This document shows, piece by piece, positions 1 to 6,022 of a stretch of DNA of 7,971 nucleotides. A model generated the notes under the pieces. That model made no database searches and was not told the origin of the DNA. It saw only the letters and a list, made by a program, of their open reading frames with translations. How positions within the stretch are numbered: the stretch's first letter is position 1; each line of letters opens with the position of its first letter. This stretch comes from CAYXOX01 sp964466745 (lineage in GTDB: Bacteria > Pseudomonadota > Alphaproteobacteria > Rhodobacterales > Rhodobacteraceae), in NCBI GenBank assembly GCA_964466745.1, contig CAYXOX010000138.1, forward strand, positions 1-7,971, in the 5' to 3' direction. The position numbers were made by a program, and so were the translations under genes.

Positions 1-510
1 GCAGCCGATGTAGCAGATCTTGTCGAAGGGCGCGTCCTCGCGGACCCTGGCGACCGCGATCTCGGGCAGCACCGTGTGCCGGGCGAAGGTGGAGGTGCCC
101 ATGTAGTGCAGGATGGGATCGCCATCGAGGGTGGAGAAGCGCGAGGTCCCGTCGGGCATCAGGCCCTGGCCCTGGGTGCTGCGGATCGACTGGCAGAGAT
201 TCGTCTTCGGGTTGAGGCAGTATTCGCACTCCCGGCATTCGGGCGTGTAGAGCGGGATCACGTGATCGCCCTTCTTCACGCTGGTCACGCCCGGGCCGAC
301 ATCGACGACGACCCCCGCGCCCTCGTGGCCGAGGATGGCCGGGAAAAGCCCTTCGGGATCCGCACCCGAGAGGGTGAATTCGTCGGTGTGGCAGATCCCG
401 GTGGCCTTCAGCTCCACCATCACCTCGCCGGCCTTCGGGCCTTCGAGGTTCACCTCCATGATCTCCAGCGGCTTGCCCGCGGCTGTGGCGACTGCGGCCT
501 GTGTGCGCAT
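1..510 (-). CDS. frmA: S-(hydroxymethyl)glutathione dehydrogenase / class III alcohol dehydrogenase, N-terminal part (partial)
   Basis: This enzyme oxidises S-hydroxymethylglutathione to S-formylglutathione with NAD+, the first enzymatic step of glutathione-dependent formaldehyde detoxification in the cytosol. The first 170 residues are visible; the family is about 370-375 long, so the NAD-binding half lies beyond the left edge. Seen directly: catalytic-zinc ligands Cys40 in GICHTDE and His62 in GHEGAGV, the four structural-zinc cysteines 92, 95, 98 and 106 (CRECEYC...NLC), and the class III signature around residues 110-120 (STQGQGLMPDG). Cys170, the last codon in the window, is the third catalytic-zinc ligand. 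The ATG at 510 is supported by an AGGAGGAG ribosome-binding site just upstream. It is divergent from the I78 lipoprotein gene with 119 bp between them. The symbol could equally be adhC or flhA-type; the family call is very secure. Confidence 0.95.
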   Translation of the reverse strand, partial: MRTQAAVATAAGKPLEIMEVNLEGPKAGEVMVELKATGICHTDEFTLSGADPEGLFPAILGHEGAGVVVDVGPGVTSVKKGDHVIPLYTPECRECEYCLNPKTNLCQSIRSTQGQGLMPDGTSRFSTLDGDPILHYMGTSTFARHTVLPEIAVARVREDAPFDKICYIGC

Positions 511-629
511 CGAACGTCTCCTCCTGCGATGTGCCGGGAGACTGCGCCATGGCCCCGGGCATTGCAATCCGTCGCCGGGAGGTGCTTCGGGTGCTTGCCG
601 CCCGCCGGCAGGCGCGGCACACTGCCGCC

Positions 630-929
630 ATGAAACGTGCCATGCTCTTCTTTTGTCTCGCTGTTCTGGCCTCGGCACTCGCGGCCTGCGCACCGGGTGG
701 GGTGATCCGCCCGCCCGCGGCGGTCCCCGCTCCGGGGCAGGACAGTTGCGGCGCCGCGCGGCTGGCCGATCTCGTGGGGGCCCCGGCGACGGCGCTGGAG
801 GAGCGGCTGCTGCTGGCGCCGGTGCGGGTGATCCGGCCCGGCCAGCCGGTCACGATGGACTATTTCCCCGGCCGGCTGAACATCGGGATCGACGGGAACG
901 AGCGGATCACGAGGCTCTTCTGCGGCTGA
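630..929 (+). CDS. Small lipoprotein, I78 peptidase-inhibitor family
   Basis: A 99-residue protein likely anchored to a membrane by a lipid and facing the periplasm. It has a short basic N-terminus, a hydrophobic stretch (residues 5-19) and a lipobox Leu17-Ala18-Ala19-Cys20, then a Pro/Ala-rich linker to about residue 36. The domain at 38-99 matches the I78 family, typified by a fungal elastase inhibitor: Cys40 near the start, a LVGAP turn, VRVIRPG, TMDYFPGRLNIGID, and a terminal CG (Cys98). Cys40 and Cys98 are the likely disulfide pair. Family membership suggests inhibition of a serine protease, but the bacterial members are largely untested. The ATG at 630 was chosen because it gives a clean lipoprotein signal; an in-frame start at 501 would add an unrelated tail. 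No strong Shine-Dalgarno is visible. It lies divergent from frmA and upstream of imuB on the same strand, but imuB has its own LexA box. Confidence 0.85.
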   Translation: MKRAMLFFCLAVLASALAACAPGGVIRPPAAVPAPGQDSCGAARLADLVGAPATALEERLLLAPVRVIRPGQPVTMDYFPGRLNIGIDGNERITRLFCG

Positions 930-953
930 GGACCCGCGCACGGGAGGCGGGGC

Positions 954-982
954 TCGACTCCCTCCGGCGGCGCGGCTAGATA
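954..982 (+). promoter_or_regulatory. Possible sigma-70-type promoter for imuB
   Basis: TCGACT at 954-959 (4 of 6 matches to TTGACA) is followed by a 17-base spacer and TAGATA at 977-982 (3 of 6 matches to TATAAT). Transcription would start near 989, inside the LexA box at 985-999, so LexA bound there would block initiation. The -10 match is weak; the spacing and the operator position are the main support. Confidence 0.35.
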
Positions 983-984
983 TG

Positions 985-999
985 GAACATAAAGGGAAC
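985..999 (+). promoter_or_regulatory. LexA operator (SOS box), alphaproteobacterial type
   Basis: The sequence is GAACATAAAGGGAAC, which fits GAAC-N7-GAAC exactly (GTTC-N7-GTTC on the other strand). That direct repeat is the known LexA binding site of Rhodobacter and other alphaproteobacteria. It ends 17 bases before the imuB ATG, the expected place for a repressor site of a DNA-damage-induced gene. It stands out as an AT-richer island in very GC-rich DNA. Confidence 0.85.
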
Positions 1000-1016
1000 A
1001 TACAGAGCTGCCCGCC

Positions 1017-2765
1017 ATGGCCCACCCTCTCCGTCGCGCCGGCGGCGCCCCCGCGCCGCGCCGTATCCTCGCCCTGTGGTTTCCCCGGCTCGGAGCCGAG
1101 CGGCTGCTGCGGCAGGCCCGCGGCACGGTGGACGCGCCCTTCGCCACCGTCGCGCGGGAGGGCAACATGCAGCGGCTCGCGAGCCTCTCGGCGCTGGCCG
1201 AGGCCGAGGGGCTGCGCCCCGGACAGCCGCTGCGCGATGCCCAGGCGATCTGCCCGCGCCTGATCACCCGCCCGGCCGATGCCGCCGCCGAGGCCGGCTT
1301 TCTCACCGTGCTGCGGCGCTGGGCCGGCAAGTTCTCGCCCTGGATCGCCGAGGAGCCGCCCGAGGGCCTGCTGGCCGATCTCACCGGCTGCGCGCATCTC
1401 TTCGGCGGCGAGGCGGCGCTGCTGGTGCAGGTGGAGCAGGAGTGCGCCGCGCTCGGCGTCACCCAGCGCGCGGGCATCGCCGACACGCTGGGCGCGGCCT
1501 GGGCGCTTGCGCGCCACGCCGGGCGCGCGGACGGGCTCGCCGGCCAGCGCAGTGGCGACGCGATCGACCAGGAGGCCCGCGCCACCCGGGCCCGGGCCGC
1601 GCGCCGCCCGGGCTGGGCACGGCCCGGGGCCGGGCAGGCGGCGGGCGCCGCGGAGGGAGGCGGGCAGGCGCCGGATGCGGGGCCGGTCGGGGCGGGCGCG
1701 GGCAGCGGCATCGCCCGCCGGATCGCGCCGCCGGGGCAGATGCACACCGCCCTGGCCCCCCTGCCCGTGGCAGCGCTGCGCCTGCCCGGCGAGACGGTGG
1801 AGGCGCTGTCGCGCCTCGGCCTGCGGCGGGTGGGCGAGCTGACGGGCATGCCCCGGGCGGCGCTGGCCCGCCGCTTCGGCCGGCAGGTGGTGCAGCGGCT
1901 CGACCAGGCGCTGGGCGCGGAGCCCGAACCGCTCGGCCCCGCGGCGCCGCCACTACACTTCGCCGCCCGCCTCAGCCTGCCCGAGCCGATCGGGCTGGAG
2001 GACGACATCCTCGCGGGGATCGACCGGCTGCTGCCCGCCCTCGCCGCGCGGCTGCGCGAGGCCGGCCGGGGGGCCCGGCGGGTCGGTCTGGAAGCGCACC
2101 GGGCCGACGGCAGCCGCACCCGGGTGGAGGTCGGGCTCGCCCGCGCCACCGACGATCCCGCCCGCATCCGCCCCCTGCTGGCAATGAAGCTCGCCGGGAT
2201 CGATGCCGGCTTCGGGATCGACATGCTGCGCGTGGAGGCGGTGCAGACGGAGCTTCTGCCCCGCGGCCAGGCCCGCGCGCCGCTCGCGGCGCCCTCGGCG
2301 CAGGAGGCCGCCACCGCCGCGGGCGGCAACGCGATGGACGATCTGCTGGGCCGGCTCGGGGCGCGGGTGGGGCTCGAGGCGATCACGCGGGAGCATCCGG
2401 CCTCCAGCCATATCCCCGAGAAGGCCTCGAAGACGCTGGCGGCGGCGTGGTCCGAGCCGGCGGCCGGCTGGCCGGCCCCGGCGCGCGCGCGACCGCTGGT
2501 GCACTGGCGGCCCGAGCCGGTGACGGCCCCCGAAAGCCCGACCCCGCCCGACCGGTTCCGCTGGCGGCGGCGCGACCTGGCGCTCGCCGCGGCGACGGGG
2601 CCCGAGCGCATCGCGCCGGAATGGTGGCTCGACGAACCCGACTGGCGCAGCGGCGTGCGCGACTACTGGCGCGTTACCACGGCGACGGGCGAGCGGCTCT
2701 GGCTCTACTACGCCCATGGTGGCACGCTGTCGGCGGGGTGGTTCTGCCAGGGAAGCTTCGCCTGA
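1017..2765 (+). CDS. imuB: ImuB-like protein, inactive Y-family DNA polymerase homologue
   Basis: A 582-residue protein of the ImuB family. In known systems ImuB links ImuA, the error-prone polymerase DnaE2 and the sliding clamp during mutagenic lesion bypass. Hallmarks seen: ILALWFPRLGAERL at 17-30, where active polymerases carry the first metal-binding Asp; DLTGCAHLFGGE at 121-132; IAPPG at 236-240; a helix-hairpin-helix region LPVAALRLPGETVEALSRLG at 249-268; DQALG at 296-300; SHIPEKA at 464-470; and the typical C-terminus RDYWRV...WFCQGSFA. The polymerase acidic pair is also missing (residues 114-123 read PPEGLLADLT), so catalysis is not expected. Residues about 176-235 form an Ala/Gly/Arg/Pro-rich insertion. 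No clear clamp-binding motif is seen around 405-440. The ATG at 1017 follows the LexA box; the Shine-Dalgarno is weak. No imuA precedes it and no dnaE2 follows, unlike the usual cassette. Confidence 0.9.
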   Translation: MAHPLRRAGGAPAPRRILALWFPRLGAERLLRQARGTVDAPFATVAREGNMQRLASLSALAEAEGLRPGQPLRDAQAICPRLITRPADAAAEAGFLTVLRRWAGKFSPWIAEEPPEGLLADLTGCAHLFGGEAALLVQVEQECAALGVTQRAGIADTLGAAWALARHAGRADGLAGQRSGDAIDQEARATRARAARRPGWARPGAGQAAGAAEGGGQAPDAGPVGAGAGSGIARRIAPPGQMHTALAPLPVAALRLPGETVEALSRLGLRRVGELTGMPRAALARRFGRQVVQRLDQALGAEPEPLGPAAPPLHFAARLSLPEPIGLEDDILAGIDRLLPALAARLREAGRGARRVGLEAHRADGSRTRVEVGLARATDDPARIRPLLAMKLAGIDAGFGIDMLRVEAVQTELLPRGQARAPLAAPSAQEAATAAGGNAMDDLLGRLGARVGLEAITREHPASSHIPEKASKTLAAAWSEPAAGWPAPARARPLVHWRPEPVTAPESPTPPDRFRWRRRDLALAAATGPERIAPEWWLDEPDWRSGVRDYWRVTTATGERLWLYYAHGGTLSAGWFCQGSFA

Positions 2766-2791
2766 CCGGGCGCCGGGGCGCCGGGGCGCCG
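2766..2791. repeat. Short tandem repeat CCGGGGCG, about three units
   Basis: Directly after the imuB stop codon, CCGGGCG is followed by two CCGGGGCG units and a partial CCG. The units contain GGCGCC palindromes and can fold on themselves. This may simply be GC-rich slippage sequence; no role can be assigned. Confidence 0.6.
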
Positions 2792-2868
2792 CACCACCCG
2801 CCCTGCCCGTCCCGAAACACCTCCCGGCAAGCGCCGCGCCCATGCATCGGGAGCGGGCGCGCGCCCCT

Positions 2869-2928
2869 CATCTTGGCCGAAATACTCCGGGGGAGCCCCG
2901 GCGCAGCCGGGGCGGGGGCAGCGCCCCC
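2869..2928. repeat. Dispersed intergenic hairpin element, copy 1
   Basis: Sixty bases starting CATCTTGGC, then a CTCCGGGG block and two hairpins: GCCCCGGC/GCCGGGGC (2895-2902 with 2906-2913, loop GCA) and GGGGGC/GCCCCC (2914-2919 with 2923-2928, loop AGC). It matches copy 2 at 5908-5968 along its whole length with the same layout. Copy 1 lies between the convergent 3' ends of imuB and the second M16 gene. Similar CATCTTGG...GGGGCAG.GCCCC elements are, to my recollection, common between genes in Rhodobacteraceae. Confidence 0.8.
2877..2928 (-). terminator. Terminator-like double hairpin after the M16 pair
   Basis: Read on the minus strand, copy 1 of the repeat gives two adjacent GC-rich hairpins 30 bases after the M16 stop codon, then a short TATTT run. 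The T-run is poor for a classical intrinsic terminator, so this may be a weak terminator or an mRNA 3'-end stabiliser. Confidence 0.35.
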
Positions 2929-2957
2929 GATCCCCCGCCCGAACCCCGGCCCCACGC

Positions 2958-4283
2958 TCAGTTCGAGGCCGCGAGCCCCTCGGGCTGGCCCACCACCACG
3001 AAATGCAGGCCCTCCGGATCGAGCAGCTCGCCGGCCACGCGGTTGATCTCCTCGAGCGTCACCGCCTCCACTTTGGCATTGCGCGTCACGACGTAGTCGG
3101 CGCCGAGCCCCTGCGCCTGCATCCCCGCGAGGATCCCCGCGATGGTGCCGTTGCCGTCGAAGCGCAGCGGGTAGGCCCCCGTGAGATAGGTCTTCGCGGC
3201 GGCGAGTTCCTCCGCCGTCACGCCCTCCTCGGCCATCCGGCGCCACTCGGACCGGATCACCTCGATCGCCTCGGCGACGGTCGCGTTGTCGGAAGCCACC
3301 TGCCCCATCATCAGCTCGGCATGGTCCCGCGGCAGCAGGAAGGTGTAGATCCCGTAGGTCAGCCCGCGCTTCTCCCGCACCTCCTCCATCAGCCGCGCCT
3401 CGAAACCGGCGCCGCCGAGGATCTGGTTGAGAATGAAGGCCGCGAAGAAATCGGGATGATCCCGGTCCATCCCCCGCTGGCCGAAGAGCGCGACCGACTG
3501 CGGCGTGTCGAAAGGCACCACCGTGACCCCGCCCTCGAGCGCATAGTCGATGCGCGGCGGCAGCGGCGCGCCGCCCACGGGCAGATCGCCCACGAGCGCG
3601 TCGAGCAGTTCGGCCAGCTCCCCGGGCCCGATGTCGCCGACCGCGCCCACGTGCAGCCGGTCGCGCACCAGCACGTCGCGGTGGGCGTCGAGAAGATCCT
3701 CGCGCCGGAGCGCGGCGACGCTTTCCAGCGTGCCGTCGAGGGCGGTGGCATAGGGGTGGCCGGGGTAGGCCAGCGCATCGAAGCGCGCGCCGGCAACCGT
3801 GTCGGGGTCGGTCGCGTCGGAACGGATGATCGAGAGCACCTGCCCACGCACCCGCTCGATGGCATGGTCGTCGAACCGCGGCTCGGTCAGCGCGGAGCGC
3901 AGGAGCGCGAGCGCCTCGTCCCGGTTCTCGGTCAGAAACCGCGCCGAAACGGTGATCGCGTCGTCGTAGGCCCGGAAGCTGAAGCTCGCCGCCAGCTCCT
4001 CGCGGGCGGTGGCAAAGCCCTGGGCGTCGAGATCGCCCGCGCCCTCCTCCAGCAGCGCCGTCATCAGATTGACGGCGCCGCGCTTGCCCGGACGGTCCAG
4101 CGAGGCGCCGCCCCCGAAGCGCAGCTCGAGCGCCAAGAAGGGGATGGAGCGTTCCTCCACCAGCCAGGCGTCGACGCCGCCGGGAGAGGTGATCTCCACG
4201 ATGTCGACGACCGCGCGCGCCGGGCCGGCGGCGGCCAGTAGCCCGAGGGCGAGCGCGAGGGGGGCAAGAAGCCGCGCGATCAT
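2958..4283 (-). CDS. M16 family peptidase-like protein, non-catalytic partner subunit
   Basis: A 441-residue exported protein of the insulinase/processing-peptidase fold. Residues 1-24 are a signal peptide (hydrophobic core, then PARA before VVD). The N-terminal M16 domain lacks the HxxEH zinc motif: the equivalent helix reads NLMTALLEEGA at 72-82. The C-terminal domain keeps the Arg/Tyr pair in REKRGLTYGIYTF (Arg306, Tyr310) that binds the substrate backbone in this family. This pattern fits the structural partner of a heterodimer whose zinc subunit is encoded just upstream. The ATG overlaps the upstream stop codon (ATGA), and GGAGG seven bases upstream lies inside the upstream coding sequence, so translation is probably coupled. 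It is sometimes annotated as pitrilysin, zinc protease or PqqL-like. The substrate is unknown; the likely site is the periplasm. Confidence 0.9.
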   Translation of the reverse strand: MIARLLAPLALALGLLAAAGPARAVVDIVEITSPGGVDAWLVEERSIPFLALELRFGGGASLDRPGKRGAVNLMTALLEEGAGDLDAQGFATAREELAASFSFRAYDDAITVSARFLTENRDEALALLRSALTEPRFDDHAIERVRGQVLSIIRSDATDPDTVAGARFDALAYPGHPYATALDGTLESVAALRREDLLDAHRDVLVRDRLHVGAVGDIGPGELAELLDALVGDLPVGGAPLPPRIDYALEGGVTVVPFDTPQSVALFGQRGMDRDHPDFFAAFILNQILGGAGFEARLMEEVREKRGLTYGIYTFLLPRDHAELMMGQVASDNATVAEAIEVIRSEWRRMAEEGVTAEELAAAKTYLTGAYPLRFDGNGTIAGILAGMQAQGLGADYVVTRNAKVEAVTLEEINRVAGELLDPEGLHFVVVGQPEGLAASN

Positions 4284-5779
4284 TGGGTGACCTCCTCTTC
4301 GGCTGCGGCGGTGGCTGCGGAGGTGGCTGTGGCGGCGTCGGGCGCGGCCGCGGGCGGCGTGAGCCAGCCGGTCACGGCCCGCCGCCGGTCGAAGAGGCGC
4401 CCGGCAGCCGTCATCACCTCGGCCTCGGTGACCGATTGCAGCAGGTCGGGCCAGGCCAGCACGTCCTCCACGGTGAGCCCGCTGGTGAGGGCGGCGCCAT
4501 AGCGGCGCGCCAGCGCCTGCAGGTCGTCTTCGGCATAGATCTCGGCGGCACGCAGCTGGGTCTTGATCCGCTGGAACTGCGCCGGGTCGACACCCTCCTC
4601 GAGGAAGGCCGCGATCGCCGCGTCGAGCGCCGCCTCGCCATCGGCAAGACTCACGCCCTCGGCGGGCACCATCACGAGGCCGAAGGTCGTGTCGTCCAGC
4701 GAGACGCCGCCGTAGAAGGCGCTGGTGTAGATCGCGCTCGTCTCCTCGAACTGGAGCTTGCGGGCGAGCACCGAGGTGGTGGCGTTGCCGCCCAGCAGGC
4801 TGGCCAGCAGCGAGAGCGCCGCGGCCTCGCGCTGGTCGCCGCTGTCGCGCTCGGGTGCGAGGTAGGTGCGCACGACATAGGGCTGGCCCACGCGCGCATC
4901 CTCGTAGGTCATGCGTCGCTCCACCAGCTGCGGCGGCTCCGCGGGTCGCTGCCGCGGCGCGATCGCCGGGTCGGCCGGGATCGGCCCGTAGTGCCGTTCG
5001 GCCAGCCTCCGGACCTCCCCGGGCGTCACGTCGCCGGCGACGACGAGCACCGCGTTGTTGGGCGCGTAGTGGGCGCGGTAGAAGGCGAGCACCTCCTCCA
5101 TGCCGAGCCGTTCCATCTCGTGGCGCCAGCCGATGATGGGGATCGCGTAGGGATGGTTGAGATACTGCGCGGCCCGGCGCTGCTCGTTGAAGATTGCCCC
5201 GGGCGAGCTGTCCGTGCGCTGGCTGCGCTCTTCCAGGATCACGCCGCGCTCGGTGACGATGTCTTCGGGTGTCAGCCGCAGGTTGACCATGCGGTCGGCC
5301 TCCATGCGCATCATCAGCTCCAGCCTGTCGGCGGCCACGCGCTGGAAATAGGCCGTGTAGTCCCAGCTGGTGAAGGCGTTGTCGGTCCCGCCGTTGGCGG
5401 CGACGGTGGCGGAAAGCTCGCCCGCCTCCATGGTGTCGGTCGCCTTGAACATCAGGTGCTCGAGGAAATGGGCGACGCCCGACACCCCGGGGGGCTCGTC
5501 CGCGGCGCCCACCCGGTACCAGAGCATGTGTACCACCGCCGCGGCGCGGTGATCTTCCAGCACCACCACCTCGAGCCCGTTGTCGAGGGTGAAGCTGTGC
5601 ACCTCGGCGGCCCGCGCCGGAAGCGCGGCGAGCAGCGCGAGGGCGCCGGCGAGGGCGAGCCCGGCGATCGCCCGGAGGGGGCCCGCACTACCCGAGTATG
5701 GGGATGCAGCCACGGCGCGTGTCAGGGCGCGGGCAGGCGCCGCGGGCACTCGGGCGAAAGCGGTCGATCTCGGTGTCAC
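4280..5779 (-). CDS. M16 family zinc metallopeptidase, catalytic subunit
   Basis: A 499-residue exported zinc peptidase. The zinc motif is HFLEH at 104-108, and the third ligand is a Glu in VILEE (183/184), about 75 residues later as usual for M16. Other family marks are DNGLEVVVLEDHRAA (66-80), NGGTDNAFTSWDYTAY (129-144) and NHPYAIPIIGW. The start is GTG at 5779 with GAGAGG seven bases upstream. This gives a long N-region before the hydrophobic signal core (about 37-53) and a cleavage site near ARAAE (55-59). In-frame GTG codons at residues 11 and 23 would give a more ordinary signal peptide, so the exact start is uncertain. The C-terminal ~27 residues are an Ala/Thr-rich tail with three degenerate four-residue repeats. 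It pairs with the non-catalytic M16 gene directly downstream, probably as a periplasmic heterodimer. The substrate is not evident. Confidence 0.93.
   Translation of the reverse strand: MTPRSTAFARVPAAPARALTRAVAASPYSGSAGPLRAIAGLALAGALALLAALPARAAEVHSFTLDNGLEVVVLEDHRAAAVVHMLWYRVGAADEPPGVSGVAHFLEHLMFKATDTMEAGELSATVAANGGTDNAFTSWDYTAYFQRVAADRLELMMRMEADRMVNLRLTPEDIVTERGVILEERSQRTDSSPGAIFNEQRRAAQYLNHPYAIPIIGWRHEMERLGMEEVLAFYRAHYAPNNAVLVVAGDVTPGEVRRLAERHYGPIPADPAIAPRQRPAEPPQLVERRMTYEDARVGQPYVVRTYLAPERDSGDQREAAALSLLASLLGGNATTSVLARKLQFEETSAIYTSAFYGGVSLDDTTFGLVMVPAEGVSLADGEAALDAAIAAFLEEGVDPAQFQRIKTQLRAAEIYAEDDLQALARRYGAALTSGLTVEDVLAWPDLLQSVTEAEVMTAAGRLFDRRRAVTGWLTPPAAAPDAATATSAATAAAEEEVTQ
4291..4295 (-). 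promoter_or_regulatory. Shine-Dalgarno for the second M16 gene, inside the first gene's coding tail
   Basis: GGAGG on the minus strand lies seven bases before the ATG at 4283 and is formed by the Glu-Glu-Val codons of the upstream gene. With the 4-base ATGA overlap it indicates coupled translation and a balanced supply of the two subunits. Confidence 0.75.
4301..4336. repeat. Imperfect 12-bp tandem repeat, three units, in coding DNA
   Basis: GGCTGCGGCGGT, GGCTGCGGAGGT and GGCTGTGGCGGC follow one another. On the coding (minus) strand they give three four-residue Ala/Thr/Ser units in the C-terminal tail of the catalytic M16 subunit, outside the conserved fold. Unit number may vary between strains. 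Confidence 0.6.
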
Positions 5780-5907
5780 GGGCAGGCCTCTCGCGGAACA
5801 CGGATATCCCTAGAGTTAGGCGCGCGGGCCGGGATGCAAGGGCACCCGCGGGCTTGTGATCGCTCCGGGGTTCTCGCGCCGCGCCGCCCGGGGCGCCGCG
5901 CGCCTTT

Positions 5908-5968
5908 CATCTTGGCAAAAATCGTCCGGGGCAGTCCCGGCCCCGGCCGGGACGGGGGCAGCGCCCCC
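5908..5968. repeat. Dispersed intergenic hairpin element, copy 2
   Basis: Sixty-one bases with the same order of parts as copy 1 at 2869-2928: CATCTTGGC, AAAAAT, TCCGGGG, then hairpins GTCCCGG/CCGGGAC (5934-5940 with 5947-5953) and GGGGGC/GCCCCC (5954-5959 with 5963-5968, loop AGC). The first stem has T-A where copy 1 has C-G, so pairing is kept. It lies between the bamF-like gene and the first M16 gene. Nothing else recognisable was found in the 243-base gap 5780-6022; any M16 promoter should lie in 5780-5907. Confidence 0.8.
5916..5968 (-). terminator. Probable intrinsic terminator after the purH-lspA-bamF run
   Basis: On the minus strand copy 2 of the repeat gives two GC-rich hairpins, a short GC spacer and then ATTTTT. 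It starts about 55 bases after the bamF-like stop codon. Hairpin followed by a T-run fits rho-independent termination, although about ten bases separate the last stem from the T-run. Confidence 0.45.
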
Positions 5969-6022
5969 GCCGCACGGGCCCCGCCGGGCGCGCCGGCGAC
6001 ACCCGTCCGGGCCGCGGCCCGA

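Noticed and set aside
511..629. Divergent promoters or an operator between frmA and the I78 gene
   Set aside because: A TTGCAA on the minus strand has no matching -10 at proper spacing, and no clear inverted or direct repeat was found.
941..965. Terminator after the I78 gene
   Set aside because: Only a five-base stem with a long loop (GGGAG with CTCCC) and no T-run; too weak to call.
930..984. Remnant of imuA upstream of imuB
   Set aside because: Only 55 bases separate the I78 stop codon from the LexA box and none reads like ImuA, so no remnant can be claimed.
450..1745. Minus-strand open frame of 431 codons across the I78 and imuB region
   Set aside because: It overlaps frmA, the I78 gene and imuB, is Arg/Gly/Pro-rich and matches nothing; the genes on the other strands explain the region.
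1076..3046. Plus-strand open frame of 656 codons overlapping imuB in another frame
   Set aside because: Its translation is almost only Ala/Arg/Gly/Pro, while the imuB frame carries clear family motifs.
3003..4241. Long open frame on the plus strand, opposite the second M16 gene
   Set aside because: It is antisense to a clearly recognised gene, its translation is His/Arg/Gly-rich without any family motif, and it results from GC-rich codon use on the other strand.
5780..5840. Promoter for the M16 pair (TTGCAT on the minus strand at 5834-5839)
   Set aside because: No acceptable -10 hexamer lies 16-18 bases downstream; a promoter is expected in this gap but cannot be pointed to.
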